64,000 nucleotides of DNA, from contig NC_133121.1 in the NCBI RefSeq assembly GCF_033568475.1, positions 3,472,001 to 3,536,000 of the forward strand, read 5' to 3'. Numbering within the stretch: the stretch's first letter is position 1; every line of letters begins with the position of its first letter. Positions 45,853 through 58,379 of the stretch are shown here, piece after piece. The stretch comes from Henckelia pumila. Its lineage: Eukaryota; Streptophyta; Magnoliopsida; Lamiales; Gesneriaceae. The notes under the pieces were generated by a model. The model was not told the DNA's origin. It made no database searches and saw only the letters and a program-made list of their open reading frames with translations. The translations under genes were made by a program, and so were the position numbers.

Positions 45853-48005
45853 GGGGGGAATTGATAGGTTTGGAAAGTATATCTGGAAATCAATCAGTGG
45901 AAGGAATCAAAATCTCTTTTATCAAGAAAGAAATTCTTGTTCGCAGACAATCCCAACAGTCCGTGTGCTCCAGGTTGTTTGATGTGTGGAGAAAATGAGG
46001 AATTTCTCTAACATGTTAAAAAACCTATGGGACAAAATGAAATTTCCACGAGTTTATAGAACCTGACCTTGTAAATCAATGCTTTTATATAACTAATCAG
46101 TCTGCACAAACACTGCTTGTATACAACTAGGAACCAATTGGCTTGTAGGATAGGACGATGAATGACAAGATGATAAATAAAAGATAAGGATAACATATCA
46201 ATTTTGAAACTCCAATCATCTTAAAACTTGATTCAAACATTGAATCATATTAGGATGTTGAATGTTGTGCTTATACATTAGTATAAACAAGAAGTCACAC
46301 ACATGCGTTGAGTGCAACGCAACATGTAAATATTACGTATTTCAATTATGTAACACAATTCTATTTTTTTGCAAACTATTTAGCTCATGAAGAAATATGA
46401 CAGACCGCGCTGATAATTTTTCAAAAAACTAAGAAATTAACACGACCCAAATGTGAAAAGAATTTCCAACAACCGTGTGACTAAATCCTAGTCATTAAAA
46501 TATATACAAAAAAAAAATTTCATGATAATTATCATGCATATGCATTCATCAATAATTTATTGATGTCTATATGAAGAAACGTGTCGAAGCTGTTTGGATC
46601 CAAAAGTACAACAAAACCAAAGCCTCTATGCTTTTCTTATCAAGATATAACCCAAGCACTTTGTTGTTTCACTATAAAAGTTGAAACGCCAATAAAACAA
46701 TCCAAAACTAAGAACTGGTGGTAGAAAAGTATTTGAGTTTCACAAATACCCCAATGTAACTCCCAAATCAAAGGTGTAAATTTTAAATTTTTTTTAAAAA
46801 ACAGTAAATTATTTAAAAATCTTGTACTTTTATCAAAGCTAAATATATTTTTATTGCCTTTCGAAATCGTATCAAAGTGAAATATATTGCATCTCCCTCT
46901 GCATTGATACCGACTTCCAAGAAACTCAGGAAGTCATACCAATGTCCAGATCCAAAATGCAGAGAGTTAAAAGATTTATTATTTAAAGGATTCAGAGAAG
47001 AGTCGACTCATAACATGGAAATCAGATAAATAGAATTCCATAAAAAAAATGAAACACGCCAATATATAAATAAATATAACAGAGACATCAACTTTCCATG
47101 TTAAAATTGAACCTTCAAAGACAAAATCAAAGAACGTCCAAAATCAAAATAGGTCAAAACATTTTCGATGTTACAGATGAATTCAGTACGTATAATATAA
47201 GTTTTTACACATAATCAAACATCTATGTCAAATGAACAACTCCGAGGAGCATTAGTCATATCCAAGCGTGATTTCTGTAAGTTCTTTGTAAATGGCCAGG
47301 CCAAACTCCTAGTGACATACATACCAACAAAATAGATCAATCAGCCATGCTTAGCTTTTAATTGGTAATCAAGAGATCATGCCTCCAAGTCTCAATTGAC
47401 AGCTCTAATTCTACCTTAGGATAAAGATGCCAAAAACCCACGATATAAGAGAGAATACGGCAAAAATTGGAACTTTTAAGGGGAAAAAAGAGCCCTGTAA
47501 CACATATACCAAGTTGGTACCAAAATTTTTAGGTAAATTGTCTCAAAATAAGAAATGCATAAAAATAAGCTCGAAATGCAACTTGAAAAAGGCTAAGCAA
47601 TCGAACAATTACTAAAGGCAAACCCGGCTAAAATCAAAGAGCTACAAGCACGAATAAATACAAACGTTTTCACGAATCAAAACTGGGTAAAAACAATATA
47701 CTGCTGAAATCAAAACGCCTAGCCGATAGGTGATTACCCTCGACGGTAAAAAAAAAAAAATTTAAACTTTTACCTCAGATTTTCAATCAGGATACGAGAA
47801 ACATCGAGCGGCAGAGATAGCTAGAGTTGCGAAGAAAGATCGGATTCATGGAGGCGAAAAGAAACCCTAGAAAAAGGCCAAAGAATAATCTTGGAGAGAT
47901 GTAGAAAACGCAGCACACTAGTATCGAATTTGCATCGGGGTAAGCATAAGAGCCATCGCTACACAGATTCCAATCCAAAGAGGAAAGAAAGAGTGCTATC
48001 TCAAA
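45853..48005 (-). other. PI synthase 5' UTR: long intron plus noncoding first exon
   Basis: A probable noncoding exon lies at about 47774-48005 and ends CTGAG before GTAAAAG (donor at 47773). The intron would run to an acceptor shortly before 45852, about 1.9 kb. I infer this because no coding exon fits upstream of the start and the exon-like sequence keeps typical 5' UTR composition; long 5' UTR introns often help expression in plants. The insert at 47222-47500 is described separately. Confidence 0.55.
47222..47500 (-). pseudogene. bZIP19/23-like gene fragment inside the PI synthase 5' UTR intron
   Basis: 47222-47272 matches 63606-63657, which codes for CLDMTHAPSSCSFDIE in the bZIP gene, and 47273-47500 matches 63787-64000, the region upstream of its start. 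The 129 bp between (63658-63786) are missing here. Identity looks like about 75-80% by eye, with small gaps. Both copies have the same orientation. It has no start codon and no basic region, so it cannot make a bZIP. The source sequence continues beyond the window edge. Confidence 0.8.
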
Positions 48006-49747
48006 GTCAGGGAACCATCATTTCTAATCTCACATATTAATTTTACTTTGTACTTGATAATTTTAATAATAATAATAATATAATGGAATCTTATCATATT
48101 TTATTATAATAAAAAAAATAAAGGTTTAATGATCTGTCAAATTTTTAAATACCCAAACTAGAACCATTTATTTTATTACCGTAAAGTAATCCAATAGAGT
48201 GTCTCTCCGCAAAAAAATTGTCATTATTTCAAATTTGTAACGGCAATGTAAAAATGTTTCGATTACCTGATTTCCAATTTCTGGAATCTTCAATACGCAA
48301 TATGTGGGCCCCATAAAGAAATGAAAGAAGTGGCCCACGAAATTGGACTACGATACAAAGCCCATTAAGTGAACCTTCCTCGATGACTAATCCCCCTCTT
48401 CCCATCACGTGAAATTGAGCCCGTTAGGCCCGAAACTCAAGGCCTTGAAGTTTTCCTTGCACATCCTTTTTTGGAGTCAACTACGGATTTATTACTCCCC
48501 AACCCAAGAATAATGGCCACACCCACACGCGGATTTGATACGCTTTTCTATGAGAAAAATGGGGGCATATAATGGGATCACTTCATTATCTCGAGACTTT
48601 GAGTTACACAAAAGACTTTGTCCATTTTTCTCCATCTCTTTAACTTCTAATAATTAAAAAAAACACATATATCAATGATACATGATATTCATATACATTC
48701 AACGACGATATACGCGAATGAATAAGTCAGTCAAAGTACAAACTCGAATGGGACATATCAATGGAAACAATGGATTTAAGCCATTTATTGGATGTAATTT
48801 GTGGAAATTGTGTGATGACTATCAACCAAGCAATTCGTGAATTATCTCTGCTGCCTGCCTAGAACAATCAGAAGATAACGCTTGAGTTGTACGATTCAAA
48901 ATATTTTAATTATATTGTTATTATCGATTATAACTTTACAAAACGGCAATAAACGACCACATAAGCTTATTGGTCAGACTCCAAGATATATATGGTTCAA
49001 GAAAGGCAGTCAACATTAAAAACAATGCTGAGCCAAACCGTCCAACACAAGGCGAAGCTCAATTTTCAATGGATTGAAGGGAAATTGACATCCCGAAAAA
49101 TGTTAGGTGGAGTTTCAATTGGACCAAATATCGATGCATATCGCAGGAGCCGAATACATGGATCAGTCCAATAATGCTGTGCCAACATCTTGATTTTTTT
49201 GTCCCTTTCTGAATAAAATAATAAGGGCTTTTGGTAGATCTAGGTTTAAATTTTAATAGCCTTTTTTTCCCCTCACAAAACCAACATTTCCTCGTAATAA
49301 TTACGCCACAGTGAAAAGCACTAGACCGAAACCTCCGACCTTAATCACAACTCATGAATGCAGCTCATTACCTATTTAATTTTTTTTTAGTAATGCTAAA
49401 GTTATTACTAATATATCCTACAATGATATATTCAAATGATGTCTAAATTTGTGGAGCATGTGTCTTGATCAGAATTTCTCCTACCAACACTTTATTAGAT
49501 TAGTTTATTACACATGATTTGTCTAATGTAGTTTACATGGTTAACGTAATATATATATATATATATATATGAGTAATTTTCAGCTGCCCAACCATTCCTG
49601 TCCAACTCGTCCCCGACCACTAAAACCCACTACCGGGTTTTAGTTGTCGGAGACGAGTTGGGCATCATTGGTTGCGCAGCTGAAAATTTCTATATATATA
49701 TATATCGTACAACAATATTTAGAACAATTATGTCGTGATATTTTGTC
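48006..49747. other. Intergenic DNA with the PI synthase promoter
   Basis: The promoter of PI synthase lies at its left end (reverse strand). No other gene is recognised. 49470-49551 is a decayed piece of the SINE family at 22880-23093. Confidence 0.5.
49571..49692. mobile_element. Hairpin MITE inside a (TA)n tract
   Basis: The left arm (49576-49629) and right arm (49637-49690) are near-complete inverted copies. The outer ends read GAGTAATTTTCAGCTGC and, reverse-complemented, GAAATTTTCAGCTGC. The centre is CACTACCGGG. TA repeats border both sides, which would fit the TA target of Tc1/mariner (Stowaway-like) elements but makes the duplication hard to prove. Confidence 0.75.
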
Positions 49748-49755
49748 ATTATCTC

Positions 49756-50354
49756 TATACATGTCAAAACGGGCCGGCGGGACGGGCCGGCCCGCAACCC
49801 GCCTCAACCCGCCTTTAGGCGGGGCGGGCCTCCAAATGCTCAACACAACCCAACCCGCCTTGGGCCGCGGGTTGGGCGGGTCGGTTCGCCTAATTTTTTA
49901 TTAATTTTTTTTATAAAATAATGTTAATTTTTTAATTAAAAAAATTATAAAAACACTTGAAATGTTAAGAAAATAAAAAATAAAATTTAATCAAATAGTT
50001 TAATCAATATCAAAAAGTATTACCATGAAAAATTAATAATATATAAAATTAATTAGTAAAATAAAATATGAAAAAATTTAAAAAATACTACATAGTTTAT
50101 TATCATCAAAATTCATTCAAAATAAGTTCAATAAAACTAAAAAAATATATATAAAAAAACACTAAAAAATACAATTTTGAAAAAAAAAATGGCGGGCCAG
50201 CCAGACCTGCGGCAGACCAGCCTGCCCCTAACCCGCGGCCCGCGCGGGCTCAGCCCGTTTGGCCCGCCTCCAAACGGGCTGAGATTTGGCCAACCCAACC
50301 CATTTCCATGGCCGCGAGTCGGCCCGACGGACCCTGCCCAATTTGACAAGTCTA
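49756..50354. mobile_element. hAT-type MITE with G+C-rich ends
   Basis: 599 bp with 8-bp target duplication ATTATCTC (49748-49755 and 50355-50362) and imperfect inverted repeats of about 22 bp (TATACATGTCAAAACGGGCC at the left; reverse complement of the right end TAGACTTGTCAAATTGGGCA). The outer about 150 bp at each side are G+C-rich and carry GGGCGGG/CCCGCC stretches, while the middle is A+T-rich. No transposase. The 8-bp duplication and TIR are typical of hAT. Confidence 0.8.
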
Positions 50355-50362
50355 ATTATCTC

Positions 50363-52972
50363 GTGAGATTTTGATTTCAATGTATGACGAGATTTGATAA
50401 ATAAATTTTTGTGTTGAATTTTGCATAGTGTAAAAAATTATTGTACAAATTTCGTTGTACGTGTAGTATTATTATTACTAGCATCTCGGAGCACGCAACA
50501 ATTATAATTTTGTTTTATACTTTATTTTTGTTTTATAAATATTTGTAATTAAATTATAAAATAAAAATATTTGTAAAAAAAGTAAATAAAAATTTGGAAA
50601 ACAAAAAAAAAACTAATTAAGGATATTATTGACATATTTAAAAAAATTCTCACCAAAATTTAGTTATTATTCGTCTCTCTTCATTAATTAATAGTATAGA
50701 TTATTATTTTTCAAGTTTCCTCTATATCGTTGCCTGCGTCTTAGGCTGAATTTTTTAAACCCTTAAAAAGTTTATGCACTATATTTACTTTATGCGCCTT
50801 ATTTTTTTCGTACTAATTATATTACTTTTTGAAATATTTCGCTGAATATAATGGATTATAAAATATGGATTTTGTTAGATTTTTTTTAAAAAAATGTCGT
50901 GTCGGATTGTCTATCTCTAACTCAAAGTGAGTTAAAGTCTTATTGACTCGTTTTAACGTCTCTAATTCATAATATGGAATTTTTTTTTAATTATTATCTA
51001 TCATAAAGACATGTAACCCGTAAAAAGTGGTCGATTCATTTAGAAGTGTCAAAGAACTGATGTTAATTGGGTTGGAAATTATAACAAATTTCTTCTCCAA
51101 TTAATATTTTTAAAAAAAAAAAAAATCCCTGAAGTTAATCGATCCAACCTGAAATACTGAAGCAGCCTCTATTTACGAGTTAGGCCAATTTGACAGGAAC
51201 TTATATTATATTTCTGTGACAATTATTTACCCCAAATTTTTTGTTTTGAAATAAACCTTCTAATTTTATTGATTTGATATTTGTGAATATATTTATATTT
51301 ATATCACAAAAACTCTTTTGAGACGGTACTCGCGGATAAATTTGTAAGAAGGATTTTTTAATTAGGTCACTCATAATATGAGTGGTTTTGATCCGTTTCA
51401 TAAAAGACTTAACTATATATATATTTTTTAATATCCGATAGAAAGTACTGTAATTTAAATTATCTTTAAAATATAATAAAATTATTTTTAACATAAAAAA
51501 CAATATTTTTTTTCACGAATTTGTTCGAATAGAAAATCGACCTTAGGAAGTTAACCGGTGTAACAGCCCCACGCTCATATGTGTTTGTTTTGCTATGTAA
51601 TAAAACCTATGTACTTTTGGTTTGGCGTAAGTTTGACAAAAATGGAATCAAACCAATACCCCAAGTTCCAAACAAAACAACCCTAGCGCTAATCAACTTT
51701 TTTAAATCTTTTATTTTGTAATGGATTACAATTAACATCGTCTTCAATCGCTGTAGAATTTTATTTTTTTTAAGTTTAGTTAATTTATGTAAAACTATGA
51801 ACACTTATATTGAAAACATATGTGATAATTTTGTTATAGTTTGTAATGATTGTTCGAAATTCGAATAATGTGTTATGGATTTTGAAAAGTTGATGAGATA
51901 TGATAGTTATTATAAATTTAATAAAATAAGTTTTGTGTTTTTCTATTAGTCAATGAGAAATGATAAGGTTTTTTTAAACCAAATTCATATTTACAACAAA
52001 AAAATGATATTTTTTTTTTATACTTCATGATGTCAGATCGTGAATAAATCCATCAAAATTGATAGGTGACCTCGTGCATTGTATATAAAGAGTTTTTGTG
52101 TTTATACAATTGAACTAGTGTCACAAAATCAAACCACCAAGTACATATTGGTAAAGATCATTCCACCAAAAAAAAAAAAAAAAACTATTTCAATAGAATA
52201 AAAAATACATCTTATAAAATATTTTACCCGCAATATGTATATGAAACGTTTTTGAAGCACCAATATTATAAATGATGGTGAAAAGAATTGGTCAAACTTT
52301 ACAATTTTAATTTTTTTTTTGGCAATTGTGAAAAAACTTGCGGGAGTAAATAAAGCCGGTGAATGGACCAAATAAAGCGTGAAACATCCACCAATCTGGC
52401 ACAAATCCGCCACTTCGAGCTTTGTTTATGCTGGCACATGAGTCCAAGGGCCCGTGTTTTTTGATATTTAATATAATTTTATTTAAAATAAAATTATATT
52501 AAACCCCAAAAAACATGGATCATTGAATTCTGTGGCCGAATGAGTTATTACAGCATAGAAACTCGTAACATTCATTATTACATCATATTTCAGCCACATA
52601 CAATGTAACAATACACGTCCCCGGTTTTAAAAAAAAAATCATCTGACACGAATAATCAAATCAATCTACCTTAAGGTAAAAACAAAAATCCCACTAAGGT
52701 AATAAAAAAAATAAAAAAAATAAAAAAAAAAAAAGAAAAAAAAAAGGGAAGCAGTTCTCCCCGTCGTTTTCTTCCCACTTTTATGGAAAAATCTCTGAAT
52801 ATATATATTGTTTACTTTTTTTTTTTACTGTTTTAAAAGTTGTGTAATACGAAAGAAACATGACAGAGTCATCAGAAGGAACTGTTTCTGTTCATACAAT
52901 ATTACATCATTTGATGAAGAAATTGGCCAAAAGACAAAAAAAAAATTGATGGGTTCAAAAATCAAAAGTTGT
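50363..52972. other. A+T-rich intergenic DNA, 3' side of the RING gene
   Basis: No gene recognised. A decayed GAGACGG repeat lies at 51300-51410, and a perfect palindrome with 18-bp arms (52467-52484 and 52486-52503) separated by one A. The 3' UTR of the RING gene is probably about 52780-52972. Confidence 0.5.
52467..52503. repeat. Perfect A+T palindrome, 18-bp arms
   Basis: TTTAATATAATTTTATTT and its inverse around a single A. GTGTTTTTTG and CCCCAAAAAACATG on the outside extend the symmetry imperfectly, so it may be a tiny hairpin MITE. Confidence 0.7.
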
Positions 52973-53845
52973 TCATAGAGTGAAGGCCTCTAAGGTGGCT
53001 TTTTTCACAGTTTTACAGACGGGGCAGGAATCAAGAAATGGGTCACAATCTTTGCATGAACAGAGATGCCTGCAAGGCAAAATGATGACACACGCTTTTC
53101 GAGAGGCGCAGCATCTGCAGATCATCTTCCTCGTGTTTTGTTCCAGCTCATTTTGATCTTCGCTTCGGAAGCACGACGACTCTGCGTCTTCCGCTGCATT
53201 CATCGATAGGCACGCAGTCTCTTTCAGTCGTTGGATTTTGCTGTTCAATGAAGCGGCCATGGCTTCCTTCTCCTTGGCTGCCGTTTGCCATGTCTGGTTT
53301 TCTATCTCCATTCTTTGCAGGATGTTTTCCAGCTCCATTCTTCTGTTTCTTGCCTTGAAGATCTCTTGGTCCTTGTGTTTCAGTAAAGATTGGATCTTTG
53401 ATTCGTATTTCTTCATCATTGTCGATATTTGCCTCTTTCTTTGCTCTTGCAGACCCTGCCTCAATCTCTCGTTCTGTTGGGATCGATATTCATATTAATA
53501 TATATATATACAAGAAAATCAAATTGAGTAATTATAATGGTCAATTTTATCATATATATATGAATTCACCTGTAAAGCGATGAATCGATCGATTTCCATT
53601 CTCTGGTTGTCAATCTGGGAAGAAAGAAACTGAGAAAACAAAACAGATTGCTCATGATGATCTTTCACGGGATTGGGATTCTGAAAGTGCATCAATTGGT
53701 TGTGTTGAGGGATTAAAAAGGAGGAGGAGTGATGAATGAATGATGATCCACCGCCAGTTTCCATGGCGGAATCATGATGATGATGAAGAGCCCCCAAAGG
53801 AAACCCGAAACTCTGATCCGAAACCAGCTGTGCTTGAATGGCCAT
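52973..53845 (-). CDS. BOI-type RING E3 ubiquitin ligase (SBP family), 2 exons
   Basis: Exons 53845-53570 and 53473-52973 (276 + 501 bp) give 258 residues. The N-terminus has His/Gln/Asn-rich low-complexity sequence; a long coiled coil follows (residues about 90-190, MEIDRFIALQ into LRQGLQEQRKRQ). The C-terminal RING has Cys at CRCC, CxLPCRHLCSC and CPVC, with the family ending in a conserved hydrophobic tail. BOI/BRG proteins are E3 ligases that restrain MYB and DELLA-related cell-death and stress responses. The start was set at ATG 53845 because the family begins near here; an in-frame extension to 54133 looks like 5' UTR. The Arabidopsis homologues are also called S-ribonuclease binding family. 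Confidence 0.9.
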
Positions 53846-55026
53846 TGGGAAAAATGGATGAAATTGATTAATAAATAAATATTCGGAAACAAAACAAACG
53901 CTTTCAAAATCCCTTCTCCTCAGGACTTCTTTATTCCTTCCAACACAAAATGCACCGAAAGATGAAGCAAACAAAGTGGGGTTGTAATTTGTATTTGTAA
54001 ACAAGAAACTTGGTGATATTTTCTTGGGGAATAAATAGAGATAGATGGACAAAATAGGTAGCCACCCTTTCCCTAATCTACACCGTGTAATGTGCTGTGC
54101 TACAGTTTTATGTTTGGCAAAACCTATGTTCAAAGATTTTTCTTGGTTTTGGAAAAGCTTCGCCTTAAATTAAAATAAAGTGGGGTGCCATTAATTTCTA
54201 GATGGTAATTTGCGTAATCCTAGTTGGATTTATTTAAAGACTCTGAAAAGTGAGGGGAGGTGATCGGGTGGCGTGGGTTCCACCGATTCTTTCATTATTA
54301 GTATGTTCTACTTAATTGAATCTCATTGCTATAATATTATCTATCACACCAACTCCACCGTTTTGTGTGTTAAAATATTACTTTTAATATCAAATAACTA
54401 TTATTTTTCAAAGTAAAAATATCATTTTTTAATTAATTATGTTATTAAAAATATTGTATAATATATGTTGCTTTGAGTGAAAATTATTATTTTTTATATT
54501 AAAAAATATATTGTGTAATATTACTAATATAGATAGGAATGAGATCAAAATATATGATACCATCGACACATGTATTCTCTTGTGATGTGAAGTAACACAT
54601 GCAAATTTTGTGACGAAACAATCGGGGCAGAAATTTCGAAGCGAGTGGTGGAGTGAGAAATTAATTCCTAGTGGCGTGCGTCAACTTGTGAAGTTGTGAG
54701 GGGGTTAGGGAATAAAATATAATATAATATGATTGACATATAATTTTATAAATTAATATTATTTATATTTCTCAATTTTATGTAATATATAAAATTTATT
54801 ATAAAATATAATATAAAATAGATTACAAATAACATCACTCGCCATTTATATATATATATTGTGATTTTGCAAAGATGCAGTCACCATAATGAAAAATTAT
54901 ATCTTGGGGGTTTTTTTAGTGTAGGTACATTGCTTTAATCAAATTCTTTTTCATAAACGATGAATTCAAATTTTCGAACACTCAAATTTCCATAAAGTAT
55001 ATTTCCCTGTTTAATTTTTTTACGTA

Positions 55027-55060
<34 letters not shown>

Positions 55061-57649
55061 GTAGTAATATATATAGATACACACACATTCATTTGCATTT
55101 TTTTAACATTAAAGTGAAAGATATGTTTGGAATTATCACTTGGTATTGCAAAAGTGAACTCCACGTACTCTTTCATGTTTATTTATTTAATTTAATAAAT
55201 AAATGAGGAAAAAGGGTTAAAAGAATGGTAAAGGGAATAATACCTTTGTCAATTTTTGGTTCATTTGTAAAAGGCAAAAGAATAGGATTCCAACCACTCC
55301 CACATTGTTAAAATTTCCTTGCCATAATCACCACCTTTGAATGCGTTGATGTTGAGTGATTTTTTTGTTATGGAAATTTTTCGTTCTCACACTACCATAT
55401 ATTTCAGGTATGTGAAATATAAATTTCCACCATAAAATTATTCAACGAGCTCAATTTTTTTTTACGGTAAACTCGTAACTTTATTAACAATAATCATAAA
55501 TTATAAGTTTAACCAACCAATAAAAAAATTCACCATTCATCCATACAAATGGTGAATTAGAAGAAGAATAAATAAAACGAACTAAACTAAATGACATTCT
55601 ATTGGTCGAATTACAAACATCAGAGAGCTCCATGTTTTTTTAGTTGATCTTGTTAAATACCTTTTTTCGAATTTCAAAACATGATCTTTCAACCTATCGT
55701 TTTTTTCTTGAATTCTTTAACTACATGATCTCTTGCTAATTTGTTTTCATTCCATCGACGATTATAGAGTTTCGTGAATGTTTTTGTTTAAATTGTATGT
55801 CGATATTCTTCATATATCACATCATCATACGTATAATCTAGTTTTTTCTTTTTAAAAAAATCTCAATCAATCAATTATGCATAATGTCAAACAAGGTTAT
55901 CGTATAATTGGCTTTTATTTAAGTTTAATTCATTGTATATTATGTGATATTATATTGGTCAAAGATAACCATCATCAATGTTCTTGTGTATTATTAATAT
56001 TGTTTAAAATATATATATATCTAGAAAGTCGGAAATTATATATATATATATATATATGTATGTATATATATATGAATATTATATTTAGACGATAGATCGA
56101 ATTTGAAAGATATTTGATGGAAATTATTGGCATAAATAAAATTCCACGAATAATAGTCATAATATTGAAAATCAGATTCTTAACAAATTTTATTTAAAAA
56201 AATTCTATAATCACTTTATTTTTAGAGATTACAAACACTAGAATCGTTTCCGAACGGATGTTATCATTTGCCATCCAATGAAAATTTATCTATTTTTTGA
56301 ATAAGTTGGGAATAATAATGAATATTTATTTACAGCATGCACAACTAAAGTCCTAATATTTTTCTTACTAGTTGATGATACAAACAATATAATTAGAATA
56401 AGTTAAGTAAACGTGATTTTATGCCTTTTCTTTTGTATTTAAAGACGCTCATTTTTTAAAAATAATTTGTTTGTAGCTAAAGTATTTCAATTAGGGGGAT
56501 TTTGGTAATAATAATTTTAATTAATTATAGTAATTAGGTAAGATAATTTTAGAAGTATTGAAGTATGGTAATTTTGGTTTTTGTTTTTGTCAAGTAAGAT
56601 AATCCATTTTGTGATTGTAAGGTAAATGAGGGATTTGTCTGATTTGAGGGTAATCATTTTGACTTGACGATCATGAGTGATGTTATATGTACATTCATAT
56701 TTATACATCAAATATTACATCAGGAAAAATTTTCATACAAGAAAATCCATTTGCCATGTATGATCTCATGAATCCAAGACACATATTGATACAAATTCAA
56801 CGATATAATAACAAAATTAGTGATATAATCGATGTACTTGATATTTAATTTATATTTAGCATGATTCCGATGATCGTGTAATAAGAACCAAATTAGATAG
56901 TCACTCGAAAACAATTATTTATCACTTTAAAAAAAATTCTATCAATTTGCAAATGCAGTTTTCACCCTTACCCGAGAAAAATGTCGATTAAGAATACTAA
57001 CATATAATACTAGTTTTAATCATTTTCATTTTTACTATAAAAAATATTAGAGTTTTAATGTTTTATTTGACATTTAACTTGGAGGCTTAAATAATTTGTA
57101 TAATTTATGCGTTAAGTGGTCAAAGACTCAAAACTGACGAATAATTAAACAGTCACCTCAATAATTATTCAATTTCAAGTTTTATATAAATATATATACC
57201 TTTTTCTCGAGCAAACAAGCAGCCATACCACGTGGAGCACCGTATTTGCATCTTCAAATTTATGGAATAAATATTCTATATTAAAATATTATATATATTA
57301 ACGTATTGATATTTTAACACCTCATTTAAAGTGTAACGATATAAACCTCCCACGGTAAAAAAATAAAAAATGATATTAGCCTACCAAATAAAGAAGAGAA
57401 AATTTGCTTCGATCTAATGCCGTACTAGATATTTTTAGGGCTCGAAACAAAATCAAGAAGTTGGCTCCCAAATATTAATAGTGGAATGTTTCTTTTTTAA
57501 TTTATTTTGATTAAAGAGAATTTTTTAAAAACCAATTTAATTATGAGTTCAAAACCATGATTAATTTATCAAAAAACAAATCTGTCATTACAAAAAAAAA
57601 AATAATTAGCAAAACCTTTTTCGCTTCAATAACATATGCAATTGTCCTG

Positions 57650-57653
<4 letters not shown>

Positions 57654-57687
<34 letters not shown>
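57654..57687 (+). repeat. 34-base poly-T run
   Basis: Uninterrupted T homopolymer preceded by AGC. Its true length may be a sequencing or assembly uncertainty. Confidence 0.9.
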
Positions 57688-57691
<4 letters not shown>

Positions 57692-58332
57692 TTAGACATG
57701 AACATGAGGCAATTAACTCACTCAACTCATATTAGATACGATTTTGGTTCAATCTTGAGTGATAACGAGAAGAGTCAAACCTCATGTAATTTTTTTAAAA
57801 AAACGCTATTTTAAATATTAATAATAATATTATTATGTAAGTTTTTCTATTAACAATATAGATCAAGTGCGGGATGCGCATGCATGATTAACCAATTTAG
57901 TCATGTGTTATTTCTAAAAAAAAATAATTTTATTGTATAATTGGATGAGCACGAATAATTGAAGCATGCATTACCTTCAATAATATACAGATTGATTGAT
58001 TCTGATACATGCACTAGATTAATGAATCCATATTGGCTGCTATTTCCAATACATCTCTCACATTTAAATTTATAATTTAATGCCTTTTAATTTAACAACA
58101 ATATATTTGGATAAGTTCATCGACTATTCTTCACTTTTATTGCTGAATATGACACACAAGATCTGGTAACCTAATTGGTGAGTTGAAGTGTATATGTGTA
58201 CACACACTGTACGTAATGAAACTTAATCTATATACTTCAAACTATTGACTTGTTCAAGAAACATATATATTATATATATATATATATCAGCATGTGCTCA
58301 TATGAGTGCTCACGTTGGTTGCTCACCATATC

Positions 58333-58335
<3 letters not shown>

Positions 58336-58377
<42 letters not shown>
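58336..58377. repeat. (TA)21 microsatellite
   Basis: Uninterrupted TA dinucleotide run of about 42 bp. Confidence 0.9.

Positions 58378-58379
<2 letters not shown>

Noticed and set aside
53519-54133. Longer N-terminus of the RING protein
   Set aside because: The in-frame extension upstream of 53845 has no family similarity and looks like 5' UTR.
56030-56060. Possible matrix attachment or origin sequence in (TA)n-rich DNA
   Set aside because: A+T richness is general in this region and no specific motif supports it.
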